From Entophlyctis helioformis (Eukaryota > Chytridiomycota > Chytridiomycetes > Chytridiales > Chytriomycetaceae): a stretch of DNA of 64,000 nt. A model generated the notes under the pieces. The model was given only the letters and a program-made list of their open reading frames with translations. It did not search any database and had not been told where the DNA came from. The stretch lies in contig JAHLKH010000115.1 in the NCBI GenBank assembly GCA_025526915.1, positions 1 through 64,000 on the forward strand. The letters run 5' to 3'. Shown here piece by piece: positions 47,052 to 57,485 of this stretch. A program made the translations under genes and the position numbers. The stretch's first letter is position 1, and each line of letters opens with the position of its first letter.

Positions 47052-47923
47052 ATGCCGCACAGCCGCCCAGACTTTGCCAAGTGCCTGTACACGTTCCCGT
47101 CGACCGACGCCGTGTCCGAGTCGCTCGCCAATCTGCTCGCCGGCCTCTCATCCGCCGCCATCGCACGCAGCGGCGTCTTCACCGTCGCTCTCTCTGGCGG
47201 CTCGCTGCCGGCCACGCTCGCCGCTCGTCTGGCCGTCTCGCCCACGCCCGCCGCCGCCGCCATCGATTTCAGCAAATGGGTCGTGCTCTATGCCGACGAG
47301 CGCTGCGTGCCGCTCGACCACGCCGACTCGAACCACGCCGCGTGCGCCAAGGCGTTCCTGGCATCCGTGCCCATCCCGCCCGCCAACATCATCGCCATCC
47401 ACGCAGGCCTCGTGAACGATCCCGCCGCGGCCGCTGCAGACTATGCAGCCCGGCTGGCGGCTGTCGTCAAGGACCGGTCGCCGACGGGCGTGCCGCGCAT
47501 CGATGCCGTGCTGCTCGGCATGGGCCCGGACGGACACACGTGCTCGCTGTTCCCGGGCCATGCTCTGCTGGACGAGACTCGCGCGCTTGTGGCGGCCATC
47601 TTCGACTCGCCCAAGCCGCCGCCAAGCCGCATCACGCTCACGTACCCCGTCGTTAACGCGGCACACAACATCGTGTTTGTGACGACAGGCGCTGGCAAGG
47701 CGGACATCTTTCACAGCATGGTCGATGAGGGCCACGACTACCCCAGTGCGCGTGGTGAGCTTCTTTTCTTGTGCTTCTGGACGCGTCTGGCTGGCTGCGC
47801 GCTGTCTGACTCGTGTTGCTTGCTGCCCGCTCAGTCAACCCGACCGACGGCAACCTGTACTGGTTCCTCGACACGGCCGCGGCCAGCAAGCTCACCACGC
47901 CGACCCTCTCGTTCAAGCTCTAG
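47052..47923 (+). CDS. 6-phosphogluconolactonase
   Basis: Hydrolyses 6-phosphogluconolactone in the oxidative pentose phosphate pathway (yeast SOL3/SOL4 type). Two exons (47052-47754 and 47835-47923; 80 bp intron, phase 1) give exactly 264 codons, 263 aa, the usual length. Signatures: FTVALSGGSLPATLA, VLYADERCVPLDHADSNHAA, LLGMGPDGHTCSLFPGH and ITLTYPVVNAAHNIVFV. The start ATG follows a Thr/His/Pro-rich open stretch that also lacks stops, but alignment to the family begins near MPHSRPDFAK. Divergent from SEC13 (232 bp gap). Confidence 0.95.
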
Positions 47924-48105
47924 GCGTCTCCCACAGGCGTCTCGTTGCATTGCATTGTGCTGCATTGTGCTGCATTTCTGTCCGAATGAATGCTATCCGG
48001 TGTGTTTCTCATCAAAGAGGTGGCCGAAAGATAAAAAAGGATGGTGTAGTAAATGACCCAAGCAGATTGATATTGAACAGCTCATAACCGACAACATCAT
48101 CCAGC

Positions 48106-48829
48106 TTAGAAGGTGTTGGGGCGGGTACCAACGAACGTGGCAGCAATGCTCTTGTTGGCAGCACGGAAGACACGGTGGGGCAGGGGGAACTTGAGTCCAG
48201 GCTCGAGGATCTGCTTGATGTAGGGGCGACGGACGTCGGCGTTCTTGACCTCGGCAACCTTGATGATCTGGACCGAGCCGAAGCGGGCACGGTGGCGGGC
48301 AGCCATGTCCTGGTCTGTTATCATCATCATCGTCACGATCCCACGCTTGTCAGTTTGGCATGCTCTCACAAGTCGCATAGCATACGCTGCAACGCGACAC
48401 GGGAAGATAGACTTACAGCAGGCAGCAACGGCGTCCGTGCGGGTGAGCTCGCGGTACTCCTTGTACATGTTGTGGGTGCCAGAGCGCGAGTTGTAACGGA
48501 GCCAGATGCCGTAGTTGGTGACGGCAGTGGGGTTCTTCTCGAAGATCTGTGCGCCACGTCAAGCATGTCAGCGGCCAAAGCCCCACGATGCACAGCAAAC
48601 ACCTGCCCTGTCTGCATCCAGCGCCAGCAGCAACACGTACCTGGTTGACCGAGACGATCTCACCCGAGGCCTTCTTGACCTTGCTGACCATCTTCACAAA
48701 GTACCAGAAGCGGGACTTGGCAACGACGTCGTTGGTGGCGAAGATGCGCATCCGGTAGAGCTTGGGGGTGGGCTCCTTCTCGGTCGGGAGTCTGCGGCCA
48801 ACAACCTGATATTCGTTGAGACGGGTCAT
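48106..48829 (-). CDS. RPL20: 60S ribosomal protein eL20 (RPL18a/RPL20)
   Basis: Cytosolic large-subunit ribosomal protein of 175 aa; exons 48829-48641, 48546-48417 and 48314-48106 sum to exactly 176 codons. Marks: [78 protein letters not shown] and [12 protein letters not shown]. The ATG chosen gives the usual MTRLNEYQ start. The bases just upstream (AACACAG before GAAATG) look like a splice acceptor, so a 5' UTR intron is possible. Confidence 0.96.
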
Positions 48830-49523
48830 TTCCTGTGTTCTATCACGGCATGGCATGGAATGCACGGGTCAGCACCTCACGCCACTCGCTTGCTATTGAG
48901 CATAGTTGCTGCAGCATGTACAGCAGCGACAACGACCCAATGACGACAGCAACAGCAGCTTGATGCGACTCTTCCGTTGGTGTTGGCGACGGCGGCTGGT
49001 GCTGTGGGTAGCGGCTGCTGGGCAGCTGCAGTCCGGCCCGCACGCAGTTGCGTTTCTCGGCCGCACTTGGCAGCCGCAGTTCAATGTCGGCCACAACCGA
49101 ATTGAGAATCCAGTCGAGTCGGTGTGGGGCAGAGGTGGCATCCCATCCATCCCATCCCATCCCATCCGGGGGTGGGCAGCACCTGGCCGACGGCAGGATG
49201 CCAAGGTCGACCGTGGGTTGCTACTGGTGCTGCCATCCGTCCGTGTTGGTGCTCCTGGTTGCGTCCAAGCCGGCTTGTTGCTGCTGCTGCTGCTGTCGCT
49301 GTCATCAAGGTCGTCGTGCAGCAAGCATGCGGTGCGGCAGCACTCACGACGAAAGAATGTGCAGCGAAACGAAACACGCGCCGAATTTCCAAGACCACCG
49401 TGCCGCAGCCAAGGCGGAAAAGTGAGACTTGGTCACGTGATTTGAAGGTTTGGTGAATGTGGTCGTCGGTGGTCGACTCGCCGGCTTGCGGCGGCAACCT
49501 CCAGGCGGCGACAGCAGCAAGCG
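48830..49523. promoter_or_regulatory. Divergent promoter region, RPL20 / METTL-type methyltransferase
   Basis: About 690 bp between divergent starts with no gene seen. GTCACGTG lies at 49432-49439, about 85 bp upstream of the methyltransferase ATG. A CCATC pentamer repeat lies near 49143-49166 and a TGCTGC run near 49276-49294. Confidence 0.4.
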
Positions 49524-50869
49524 ATGAGTGTGCGCCAAGACTCGAACGGCAAGGACGTTGCGACGGCCACCGACACTATTGTGATTGATGAGGCGAGAGA
49601 GGCCTTTATCAAGGGCATGCTCGACAAGCAGAAAGGCACCGGCCTTAGCGAGTTTATGCGTGCCAAGCTCGTTACCGAGGCGGCCAAGAACTGGGACTTG
49701 TAAGTGGCCATTGTGCGCATGCTCGGCACTTGCGGCTGCTGGACTGACCACGGCCGAGCAACAGGTTTTACAAGGTAGACTGGTTGGCTTTCTGGTTGGC
49801 TGGTTGGCTGGCTGGCTGGCTTTCCGGCAGCCAGTCGGAGCGGCTCCTTGCCTCGTCCGCTGTGCACATGGACTGACAGGCGTGGCCGGCGGCAGAACAA
49901 CGCAACCAACTTCTTCAAGGACAGACACTGGACCGAGCGCGAGTTTCAGGAGCTCCGCGAGACTGGCAAGGCCGAGCCCAACTCAACTGTAAGCAGCTTT
50001 GGCCATCTGCTTGCGGCATGCACTGACGCCTCGTCCGCATGACAGAAACTCTTGGGTAAGTGGCCGACCGAACGCGATGGATAACGGCATCCTGATAGCT
50101 TGCTTCGAGTGGCCAGCCGCTAACACATGTTCAGAGATCGGATGCGGCGTGGGCAACTTTGTGTTCCCGCTGCTCCAGTCCAACAAGGAGCTGTTCATCT
50201 ATGCCTGCGATTTTTCCTCTAGGTAGGCACTGCCCTCTGCTGGCAACGGCCAGTTGGGTCTCTCGACTCACACTCTCCGTGGCAGAGCTGTCGATCACGT
50301 CAAGGCGTCCGAGCATTACGACACGACCAGAACGCTCGGCTTCGTGTGCGACATCACCAAAGACGACCTGTCTGCCACCGTGCCTGCTGCCTCGCTCGAC
50401 CTCGTGTCGGCCATCTATGTGCTCTCTGCGATCCCGCCATCAAAGTTCGCAGACACCATTGCCAACATCCGCCGTGTGCTCAAGCCGGGCGGCATCATCC
50501 TCTTCCGCGACTACGGGCTCTACGACTTTGCGCAGCTGCGGTTCCGTGCCGAGAACCGCCTTGACGACAAGTTCTACGTGCGGTCTGATGGCACGTTCAC
50601 GTACTACTTTAGCCTGGGTGAGTCTCCTGTGCATGTGGCGTCTCTGTCTGTCTGTGTGCGTGCATGCGTGTGTCCATGTGTGGGCAATGCCAAGGCGCAC
50701 TGGGTACTGATGGATGGCGACAGAGGATATTGCCACCATGTTTGAAGCAGCCGGCTTCGACGTGCTCGAGAATGTGTACATCACCAAAGAGTTTGTCAAC
50801 CGCAAGGAGAACCTGCGCATGGACCGGATATTTGTGCAGGCACGTCTGCAAAAGCGGGCAGACGCGTAG
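49524..50869 (+). CDS. tRNA 3-methylcytidine methyltransferase, METTL2/6/8 (Trm140) type
   Basis: SAM-dependent enzyme expected to make m3C32 in tRNA-Ser/Thr. Seven exons: 49524-49699, 49765-49774 (10 nt), 49896-49988, 50046-50055 (10 nt), 50135-50222, 50286-50617 and 50724-50869; total exactly 285 codons, 284 aa. The two 10-nt exons code for parts of NWDLFYK and TKLLEIG, both conserved in the family, which supports them. Marks: [20 protein letters not shown] loop [14 protein letters not shown] near residue 97, [22 protein letters not shown] and [15 protein letters not shown]. It most resembles METTL6 in length. No N-terminal actin-binding extension is present. Confidence 0.92.
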
Positions 50870-51001
50870 CCCCGCCTCTTATCCTATCTTGTCTCTGAGT
50901 GAACCGCACTTTATTCACGCCAGTCGGTTTGCGGGAGTGCCGCTTCTGTAAAGCAGAGAAAGAAAGGGGGCGAGGAGAGGGAAGTTGGCTCCGTGGAGTG
51001 A

Positions 51002-52700
51002 CTAGAAGACAGGCGTCTTGCCCGTGAGGATCTTGTAGACCTCGATGTACTTGGCAAGCGTGTTGTCAACCACCGTCTGCGGCAGCTCAACAGGCGTCTT
51101 GTTGTCAAAGCCGATCGACTTGAGGTAGTCGCGGACATACTGCTTGTCAAAGCTGTCCACAAGACTCGATTAGCGCCATGATGATGCATCCGATGCAAGC
51201 GGACAATCCTGCCCATATGTACCTTGGCTGGGTCTTGCCAGGCGTGTACACATCTGCCGGCCAGAAGCGCGACGAGTCGGGCGTAAGGACCTCGTCGGCA
51301 AGCGTCAGCACGCCGGCCTCGTTGACTCCAAACTCGAACTTGGTGTCTGCAATAATGACTCCCTTGGCCTTGCCAAACTCGCGTGCCTGCATTCGTTTCC
51401 CGCCAGCCAGCCAGTCAGGCAGTCAGTCAGGCAGTCAGGCAGTCCAGTCAGGCAGTCAGGTCCAGGCAGTCAGGCAGTGTGCCAGGCAGTGTCTGTATCC
51501 GGCTGCCTCTCAAAGACCCATGCACGGCAAATGACGCACAGTGTTGTACACGTGAACGGCAGCCTTGGCGACTTCCTGAGCACGCGCCTCACCAATAATG
51601 GCGTGCACTGGCAGGATGGAACGCATTAGCACACCGCACAGCCTGCACTGCGATCCATGCACGCAGCCGACTCACACTTGTCGGGGTGGATGTTCTCGTC
51701 TGGTGCCAGCCATCAGCAGGATCGCATCGCGTCAGTATCCAAGCCGCCATGGCAGATGATCCACCAGCCGCAGGACAGCTCACCGTGGTCGCCAATCTCC
51801 GCCTTGGTGCTGGGCGTGAAGAGCGGCTGCGGCAGCTCCTGCGACTCGACGAGACCCTCGGGCAGCTTCATGTCGCAAACCGTGCCCTTTGCCTTGTACT
51901 CGTTCATGGCAGATCCTGTGCATCGCATCGCGTCGCATCACAACATTACATCAGATTGGCTGCAGCAAGCAGAGACACACAGCTCCATGCGCTCACCGGT
52001 GATGTAGCCGCGGACAATGGCCTCGACCGGCAGGATGGTGAGTCTGCGGACAAGCATGCAGCGGTTGAGCAGCTGGTCGCGGTATTTCTGGACATTTGCG
52101 GGCATCTTGTCCATGTCGGTGGTGATGACGTGGTTGGGCATGACGTCCTTGAGCAGGTCGAACCAGAACTCGGACAGCTGCGTGAGGATCTTGCCCTTGC
52201 CCGGAATGCCCTGCAGCGTTGGCCATTGCGATGCGTAAGCGAGTGGGGGTGAAGGTTTCGCCTGGCATTCAGCCGGCACGTGTTGGCTGGCTCGCCGTTC
52301 AAGGCTTGCCATGGCTGGATGCAGCCATGCAGCACTATTCGACTGCGCACACACACAAGGCGGGGATGCGCATTGGCACTGGCACTGGCATATGCATTGA
52401 AAGAGAACGGGGGAGCGGCTGGCTGCACTCACCGTCTTCATGACCACATCAAAGGCGCTGAGACGGTCGGTTGCAACAAACAGCAGCGAGTGCTCGTCGA
52501 CGTCGTAGATGTCGCGGACCTTGCCGCGGGCAACCAGCTTGAGGTCGGGGCAGTTCTGTCCAGCAAACCAGCCAGGCCGCAGCGTTGTGTAGCGTGCATC
52601 AAGAATGGATGTTGCGCTCTGTCAGTTGCCATGCCGGCAGCTGCTTTGGTGCTGCCACTCTGCCACTCTGATGACGAACCGTTTCGAGGAGAGCAGCCAT
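51002..52700 (-). CDS. ADE1: Phosphoribosylaminoimidazole-succinocarboxamide (SAICAR) synthase
   Basis: Joins CAIR and aspartate with ATP in purine synthesis. Eight exons (52700-52680, 52555-52433, 52210-51997, 51915-51784, 51699-51676, 51607-51540, 51386-51223, 51152-51002) sum to exactly 299 codons, 298 aa, near yeast Ade1 (306 aa). Exon 1 codes for only MAALLET and ends in a GTTCGT donor; exon 5 is 24 nt. Marks: [76 protein letters not shown] and [22 protein letters not shown]-type repeat fills the intron near 51415-51475. Confidence 0.95.
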
Positions 52701-52844
52701 CGCAAGCGTTTTTTGAGCGAGGCGACAAGTTGAGCCCATGCTCAAACGACTGCCAGACGACTGCCAGACGACGTGGACACCAGAGAGCCAGAACACAGGC
52801 GAACAAGACAGAGTCTATTGCGATCAACCAGCCCACACACACCA

Positions 52845-53919
52845 TCATTCGTCGTCATGCCGACGTCGCCTTGTCCGCTCCAGCATGGTGCGCGCCACGA
52901 TGCGATCCTGCTTGGTGATGGCACAAAAGTCGAGATGCCGAAGCTGCGGCACACGGGCGAGCACAATGTAGCGATACCCCTTGGTCGACTCGAGCGGATT
53001 GCCATGCAGCGTGAGGTTGCGCAGGTGCGGCAGCTGACCGAGTTGGTCGACCTCGTTGATGGCGTCGATCTGGTTGGCATGCAGGTACAGAACTCCCAGG
53101 TTGGGCAGATGCAGCAAGGCCTGGATTGGAGCAGTGTGAGATTTATGGCAAGGCGTGCGAGCTGCGGCGGGGGTGGACTTTGGACCTACTGCGTCGATTG
53201 TTGTGAGCAGGTTGAAGGACACGTCCAGCCAAGTCAGGTCGGTGAGTTTGGTGAGCATGGGCTCAATGGCGCGTGGCAGATCGGCCAGACTGGCAATGAG
53301 GTTGTTGGACAGCCGAATGGCCGTGTTGACTTGTTCCTGTTCCAGTGCCACGCACGGACTGAGTTGGTCTGGCTGTGCATGGCACAGCAACACGCGCCAA
53401 CGACTGTGTTTGCACGTACTGGTGCCTGCGCCTTTTTCTTGCCAGTCCGCGGCTCCTCATTGAGCAAATCTGTATTGATGCATGCCAGACATGCCGTGAC
53501 AACCGTGTGAGATGCGATGCAGTGGGGCACACACTTGGCAGCATGACAGGCGACAGACGTGGCGCGGCAGACGACCGAGCCCCACCTGTAATGTGCGAGA
53601 TCTCTTTGAAGGAAAAGTCTACGGGGTCCGCCGGAAACACCTTCCATTGGCCAGCGATCCTGCTCTGGATCTGAGGGTGTGTGAGTGGGAATGCACGGTC
53701 GTGTCGGGGATCGTGACAAGGCTCGCGCAGGCCGACGTGCGGCCAGAGCGGACTGCAGCTGTATACCAAGCAGCACACAGAGAGACAGAGACAGAGAGAG
53801 AGAGCACGTACGTCGCTAAACTTGATCGTGCCGGTTTGCAGCGTGGCGGCCGGGTCGGGGCCGAGCGCAGCGGCAGCAGGACCAGCAGCGACGCCACTCG
53901 TGCCGAGGACGGAAGTCAT
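52845..53919 (-). CDS. LRRC51: Leucine-rich repeat protein LRRC51
   Basis: Small LRR protein of 221 aa; exons 53919-53812, 53670-53586, 53469-53420, 53336-53190 and 53120-52845 sum to exactly 222 codons. After an Ala/Gly/Pro-rich start, the segment DFSFKEISHIT then LLNEEPRTGKKK matches the LRRC51 N-terminal signature (animal copies read YSFRSIHVI...NEEPRTG). LRRs follow: LTWLDVSFNLLTTIDA, LGVLYLHANQIDAINEV and LRNLTLHGNPLESTKGYR. The capping region has LRHLDFCAITKQDR. In animals the family is expressed in ciliated tissues, so its presence suggests a flagellate life stage. The exact function is unknown. Confidence 0.9.
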
Positions 53920-54052
53920 TGGCACGCAAAACAATAATCAAAATCAAATCAAAAACGACAAGAAAACTGCGCGGTCACTTTTTCTTTCCCTCCTACCGCA
54001 ACAGCGCAGCGTGAGTGCCTGTCGATCCGGCCTGCGAGCGTGTCGGGTGCCG

Positions 54053-54122
<70 letters not shown>

Positions 54123-55294
54123 ACCTGCTGCTGCCTGTCGGGTGCCGACGGCTGCCTGCCTGCCGATGCAGCGCCTGTGCTGACAGCAAGCGTGCCTGCG
54201 TGCCAAGTCTCTCTCTCTCGCTTCCGTCGTCGTTGCTCTCGCTCGGCCAACCACCGCACAACAGCAGCACCACCGCACCGCACCGTCTCGTCGTCAGCGC
54301 CTCCCGCCTCTCGCCGCCACCCGCATCGCACACCCGCCCGCCCGCCAGCCAAGAAGCACGACGACTCCAGGTCAAGCCCGCCAGCAGCAGCCGCCCGTCC
54401 TACTTCTTACCAACCCCCCTTCCCCAGCCAGCACATAAGCGTCAGCTTATCGTGCTTTAAACCACGTCCTCCAGACTCTATCCGTTCGCGGCCTCGGTTC
54501 CTAACGGAATCATCCACATCGGCGTCGCCCCCGGTACGTCGTCCTTGTGCTGTGCTGTGCTGTCCTGCGCCGTGCTGTGCTGTGTCTTGTCCGGTGCTGT
54601 CCGGTGCTGTGTTGTTCCCGTGTCTGCTGCCGTTCTTGCTCGCCGTGTGTGTTTTCTGCCGTCGGCGTTTGCCGCTGCGGGACACGGCATGCCAAGGCGT
54701 GCCAAGGCGGGCAGAGCGCAGACGGCGTCGTGCGGGGGAACAGCACGGCGGGCATCGGATGCGTGCCTGCACTGCGCTGTGCTGTGCGGGGCTGTGCGCG
54801 CTGGCTGGCTGGCGGGCTGGCTGCCTCCCTCGCCTGCTGCCCCCCTCGCTGCGCCTTCCGAGCCAGCCGTGTGCAGGCGCACCGGCGACCCGTCCCCACC
54901 CCGTCCCCACTGCCCGCCTGCCAACACAACACGCACATGCGCGCACACGCGGCACCAAACCCACAACCGGCGCTCGCCTCTTTTCGATTCTGCGCTGTGC
55001 TGTGCTGTGCTGTCGTGTGCTGTCGTGCCCGCCCGCTTCCTGTGTGCGTGCTTCCCGTGCTTCCCGTGCTTGCCCATCAGCGACTGACTCTGTGGCCGTC
55101 TGCAGACCCACCGTGGCCTGCTGCCTGATCTCTCTCTGCCTCTGAGCACCGCTCTGCCGCATCAAGACCCCGCTCCATCCACCCCTTTCACCGCTTCGCT
55201 CGTCGCAACAGCCGTCGCAATCGCATCGGACCTTGCACCACACCCCCTCGTTCGCATCAACACACACGTACCAGCACCCGCCTCTCTGCCAACC
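53920..55294. promoter_or_regulatory. Long divergent region upstream of ornithine decarboxylase
   Basis: 1,375 bp between LRRC51 (-) and ODC (+) with no convincing gene. It holds a (TGCC)n run (54053-54122) and long CT-rich stretches on the ODC sense strand. A candidate 5' UTR intron has a donor CCCCG/GTACGT near 54533 and an acceptor GTCTGCAG near 55106. ODC messages commonly have long leaders in other organisms, so most of this is probably promoter plus 5' UTR. Confidence 0.45.
54053..54122. repeat. (TGCC)n tetranucleotide repeat
   Basis: About 17 uninterrupted TGCC units, the longest tetranucleotide array in the window, in the ODC/LRRC51 intergenic region. Confidence 0.95.
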
Positions 55295-56779
55295 ATGAAG
55301 GAAGTCGCTGCTGCCTTTGCCCCCTCGGTCGACGTGACCCGCTCGTTCGTCGCCAACCTCAAGAACAAGATGGCCTCGTCGGAGAACCTGTCGTTCGCCG
55401 TCAAGATCGACTCACGCTCTGTCTCGTCCATCATCAAGAGCCGCGTCATGGCCACCCCCCACACTTCGGACCCCGATGCTGAGGATGCCTTTTACGTCGG
55501 CGACCTTGGCGAGATCACCCGCCAGCACGCCCAGTGGAAGGAGATGCTCCCTCGCGTCGAACCCTTTTACGGTGCGTGCTCTTGCTGGCTGTTGCGCGGC
55601 TGTTCCCGCGTGCTGTGGCACACCTTGCCGCGTCGTGTCATGCTTGTCGCTGACGCGTCGTGTCCGGCTCATCCATCCTGCAGCTGTCAAGTGCAACCCC
55701 GACATGTTCATCATCAAGACGCTTGCTGCCCTCGGCACGGGCTTCGACTGTGCCAGCAAGGCTGAGATTGACATGGTCCTCGAGCAGGGCGTCGACTCCT
55801 CGCGCGTCATCTACGCCAACCCCTGCAAGCAGGCTTCGCACATCCGCCACGCCGGTGCCCGCGGCGTCCGCGTCATGACGTTTGACAATGCCGACGAGCT
55901 CCACAAGGTCAAGTCGGTCATGCCCGACGCCAAGATGGTGCTCCGCATCCTCACGGACGACTCGCGCTCCATCTGCCGTTTTGGTGTCAAGTTTGGTGCT
56001 TCGCTCGCCACGGTCCCCATGCTCCTTCGCACCGCCAAGGAGCTCGACATTGACGTCATTGGCATCAGCTTCCACGTTGGCAGTGGCTGCTTTGATGCGG
56101 GCGCGTTTGGCGACGCTGTTGCCCTGGCCCGCAAGGCTTTCGACATTGGCGCTGCCTACGGCTTCGACTTCAAGCTCCTCGACATTGGTGGCGGTTTCCC
56201 TGGCCGTTCGTCCAGAGGCCTCCAGTTTGAGGAGATTGCCAACGTCCTCCGCCCGGCCATTGACGCCCTCTTCCCCGAAGACGTGCGCGTCATTGCCGAG
56301 CCTGGCCGCTACTTTGCGTCGTCGGCCTTTACCCTCGCCGTCAACATTGTTGCCCGCCGCGTCGTGCCCCGCGACACCTCGGCTGCCGCGGACAACAACT
56401 CGGCCAAGGACGAGATGGCTGTTGACTCGAACGGCGACCACCACCCCTCGTACATGTACTACATCAACGATGGCATGTACGGCAGCTTCAACTGCCTCAC
56501 GTTCGACCACGCCGTCGTCGAAGCCCGTCCCCTTGTCCACGAGGGCGAGTACATGTTCAACGTGGACCACGACCTGCCCACGTTCCCGTGCAGCATCTGG
56601 GGCCCCACCTGCGACTCGATTGACTGCATCACCCGCGAGGCGTCTCTCCCGCAGATGAAGGTTGGCGACTGGCTCTACTTTGCCAACATGGGTGCCTACA
56701 CCATGGCTGCTGCTCGCCGTTCAACGGCTTCAAGAAGAGCTCGCTCATCTACACGGACACCTCCCGTGCTGCTCACTAA
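55295..56779 (+). CDS. SPE1: Ornithine decarboxylase, one-base frameshift near the C terminus
   Basis: PLP enzyme making putrescine, the first step of polyamine synthesis. Exons 55295-55571 and 55684-56779. The PLP-binding Lys is in AVKCNPD (about residue 95) at the exon junction. Other marks: FDCASKAEID, the ISFHVGSGC segment, phosphate-binding DIGGGFPG, AEPGRYFASSAF and the active-site Cys in WGPTCDSID (about residue 402). After ANMGAYTMAAA the frame loses one base near 56713; in the next frame the family ending (SPFNGFKKSS...) and a TAA at 56777 follow. Allowing for one missing base the exons equal 458 codons (457 aa), the normal ODC size. Consensus error is more likely than inactivation. 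Confidence 0.93.
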
Positions 56780-57485
56780 GCTTGATCATCTCGTGTCCCC
56801 TTCCCCGTCTCCTTTCTGGAGCGCTTTCAATGGCTGGCTGTCCACTGTCTCGCACATTGGACGTCGCCAACTCGACTCTTTCTTTGAGCCTACAATTTGG
56901 TGGGCATTAAATTTTTTGAACGTTTACTTTAGACAAATTTGCGCGTTTTGGAAAGGAAGACGATCGTGCGAGGCAGAGTATGTCGATTGGCATGCTTCGA
57001 GAGAGAACAGACAGGCGAGCGAGTGGGCAAGTGAGCGAGTGAGACTGACGGCCAAGACAGCAGCGGCTTGTTGCTGTTGAGCATCTGTGGAACGGCCGAT
57101 GTTGCCACGACCCTGCGACACCACGCCTTGAACAGCGACCGCAGCACTCCTCGCGAGTCTCTGGCGGCTCGACTGTCCAGCACAGCAGCCACCAGCACGG
57201 CCGGCTGCACAGACGCATCTGCACGAGTGAGATCAGCCACTGGACACGGTCGATGCCGTTGTGGTTGCTGCATGGCGATGTCGTGCAGTCTGTGGATGCA
57301 AGCCACAAGGAAGCCACTCGCCAACGGGAGAATGAAGAAGTGGCTGCAGGAACACAATCGGTTCATTGTACAGTGACGGCCGAGAGAGAGTGATGCTGGC
57401 AGGAAGTGGAGCGATCGCTTGGCTGCTCTTGTTACTCTGCTTCGTGTGGTGGTGGATGAGGCGAGGAGCGCAGACAGACACTCGC
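56780..57485. other. Convergent spacer between ODC and the coiled-coil gene
   Basis: About 700 bp between two stops. Open frames here have no recognisable domain and no splice-consistent extension. It contains an AT-richer patch near 56890-56940, likely the ODC 3' end. I see no gene. Confidence 0.4.

Noticed and set aside
54053..54122. TGCC array considered as a CRISPR or minisatellite element
   Set aside because: Uniform 4-bp unit without spacers; a simple tetranucleotide repeat.
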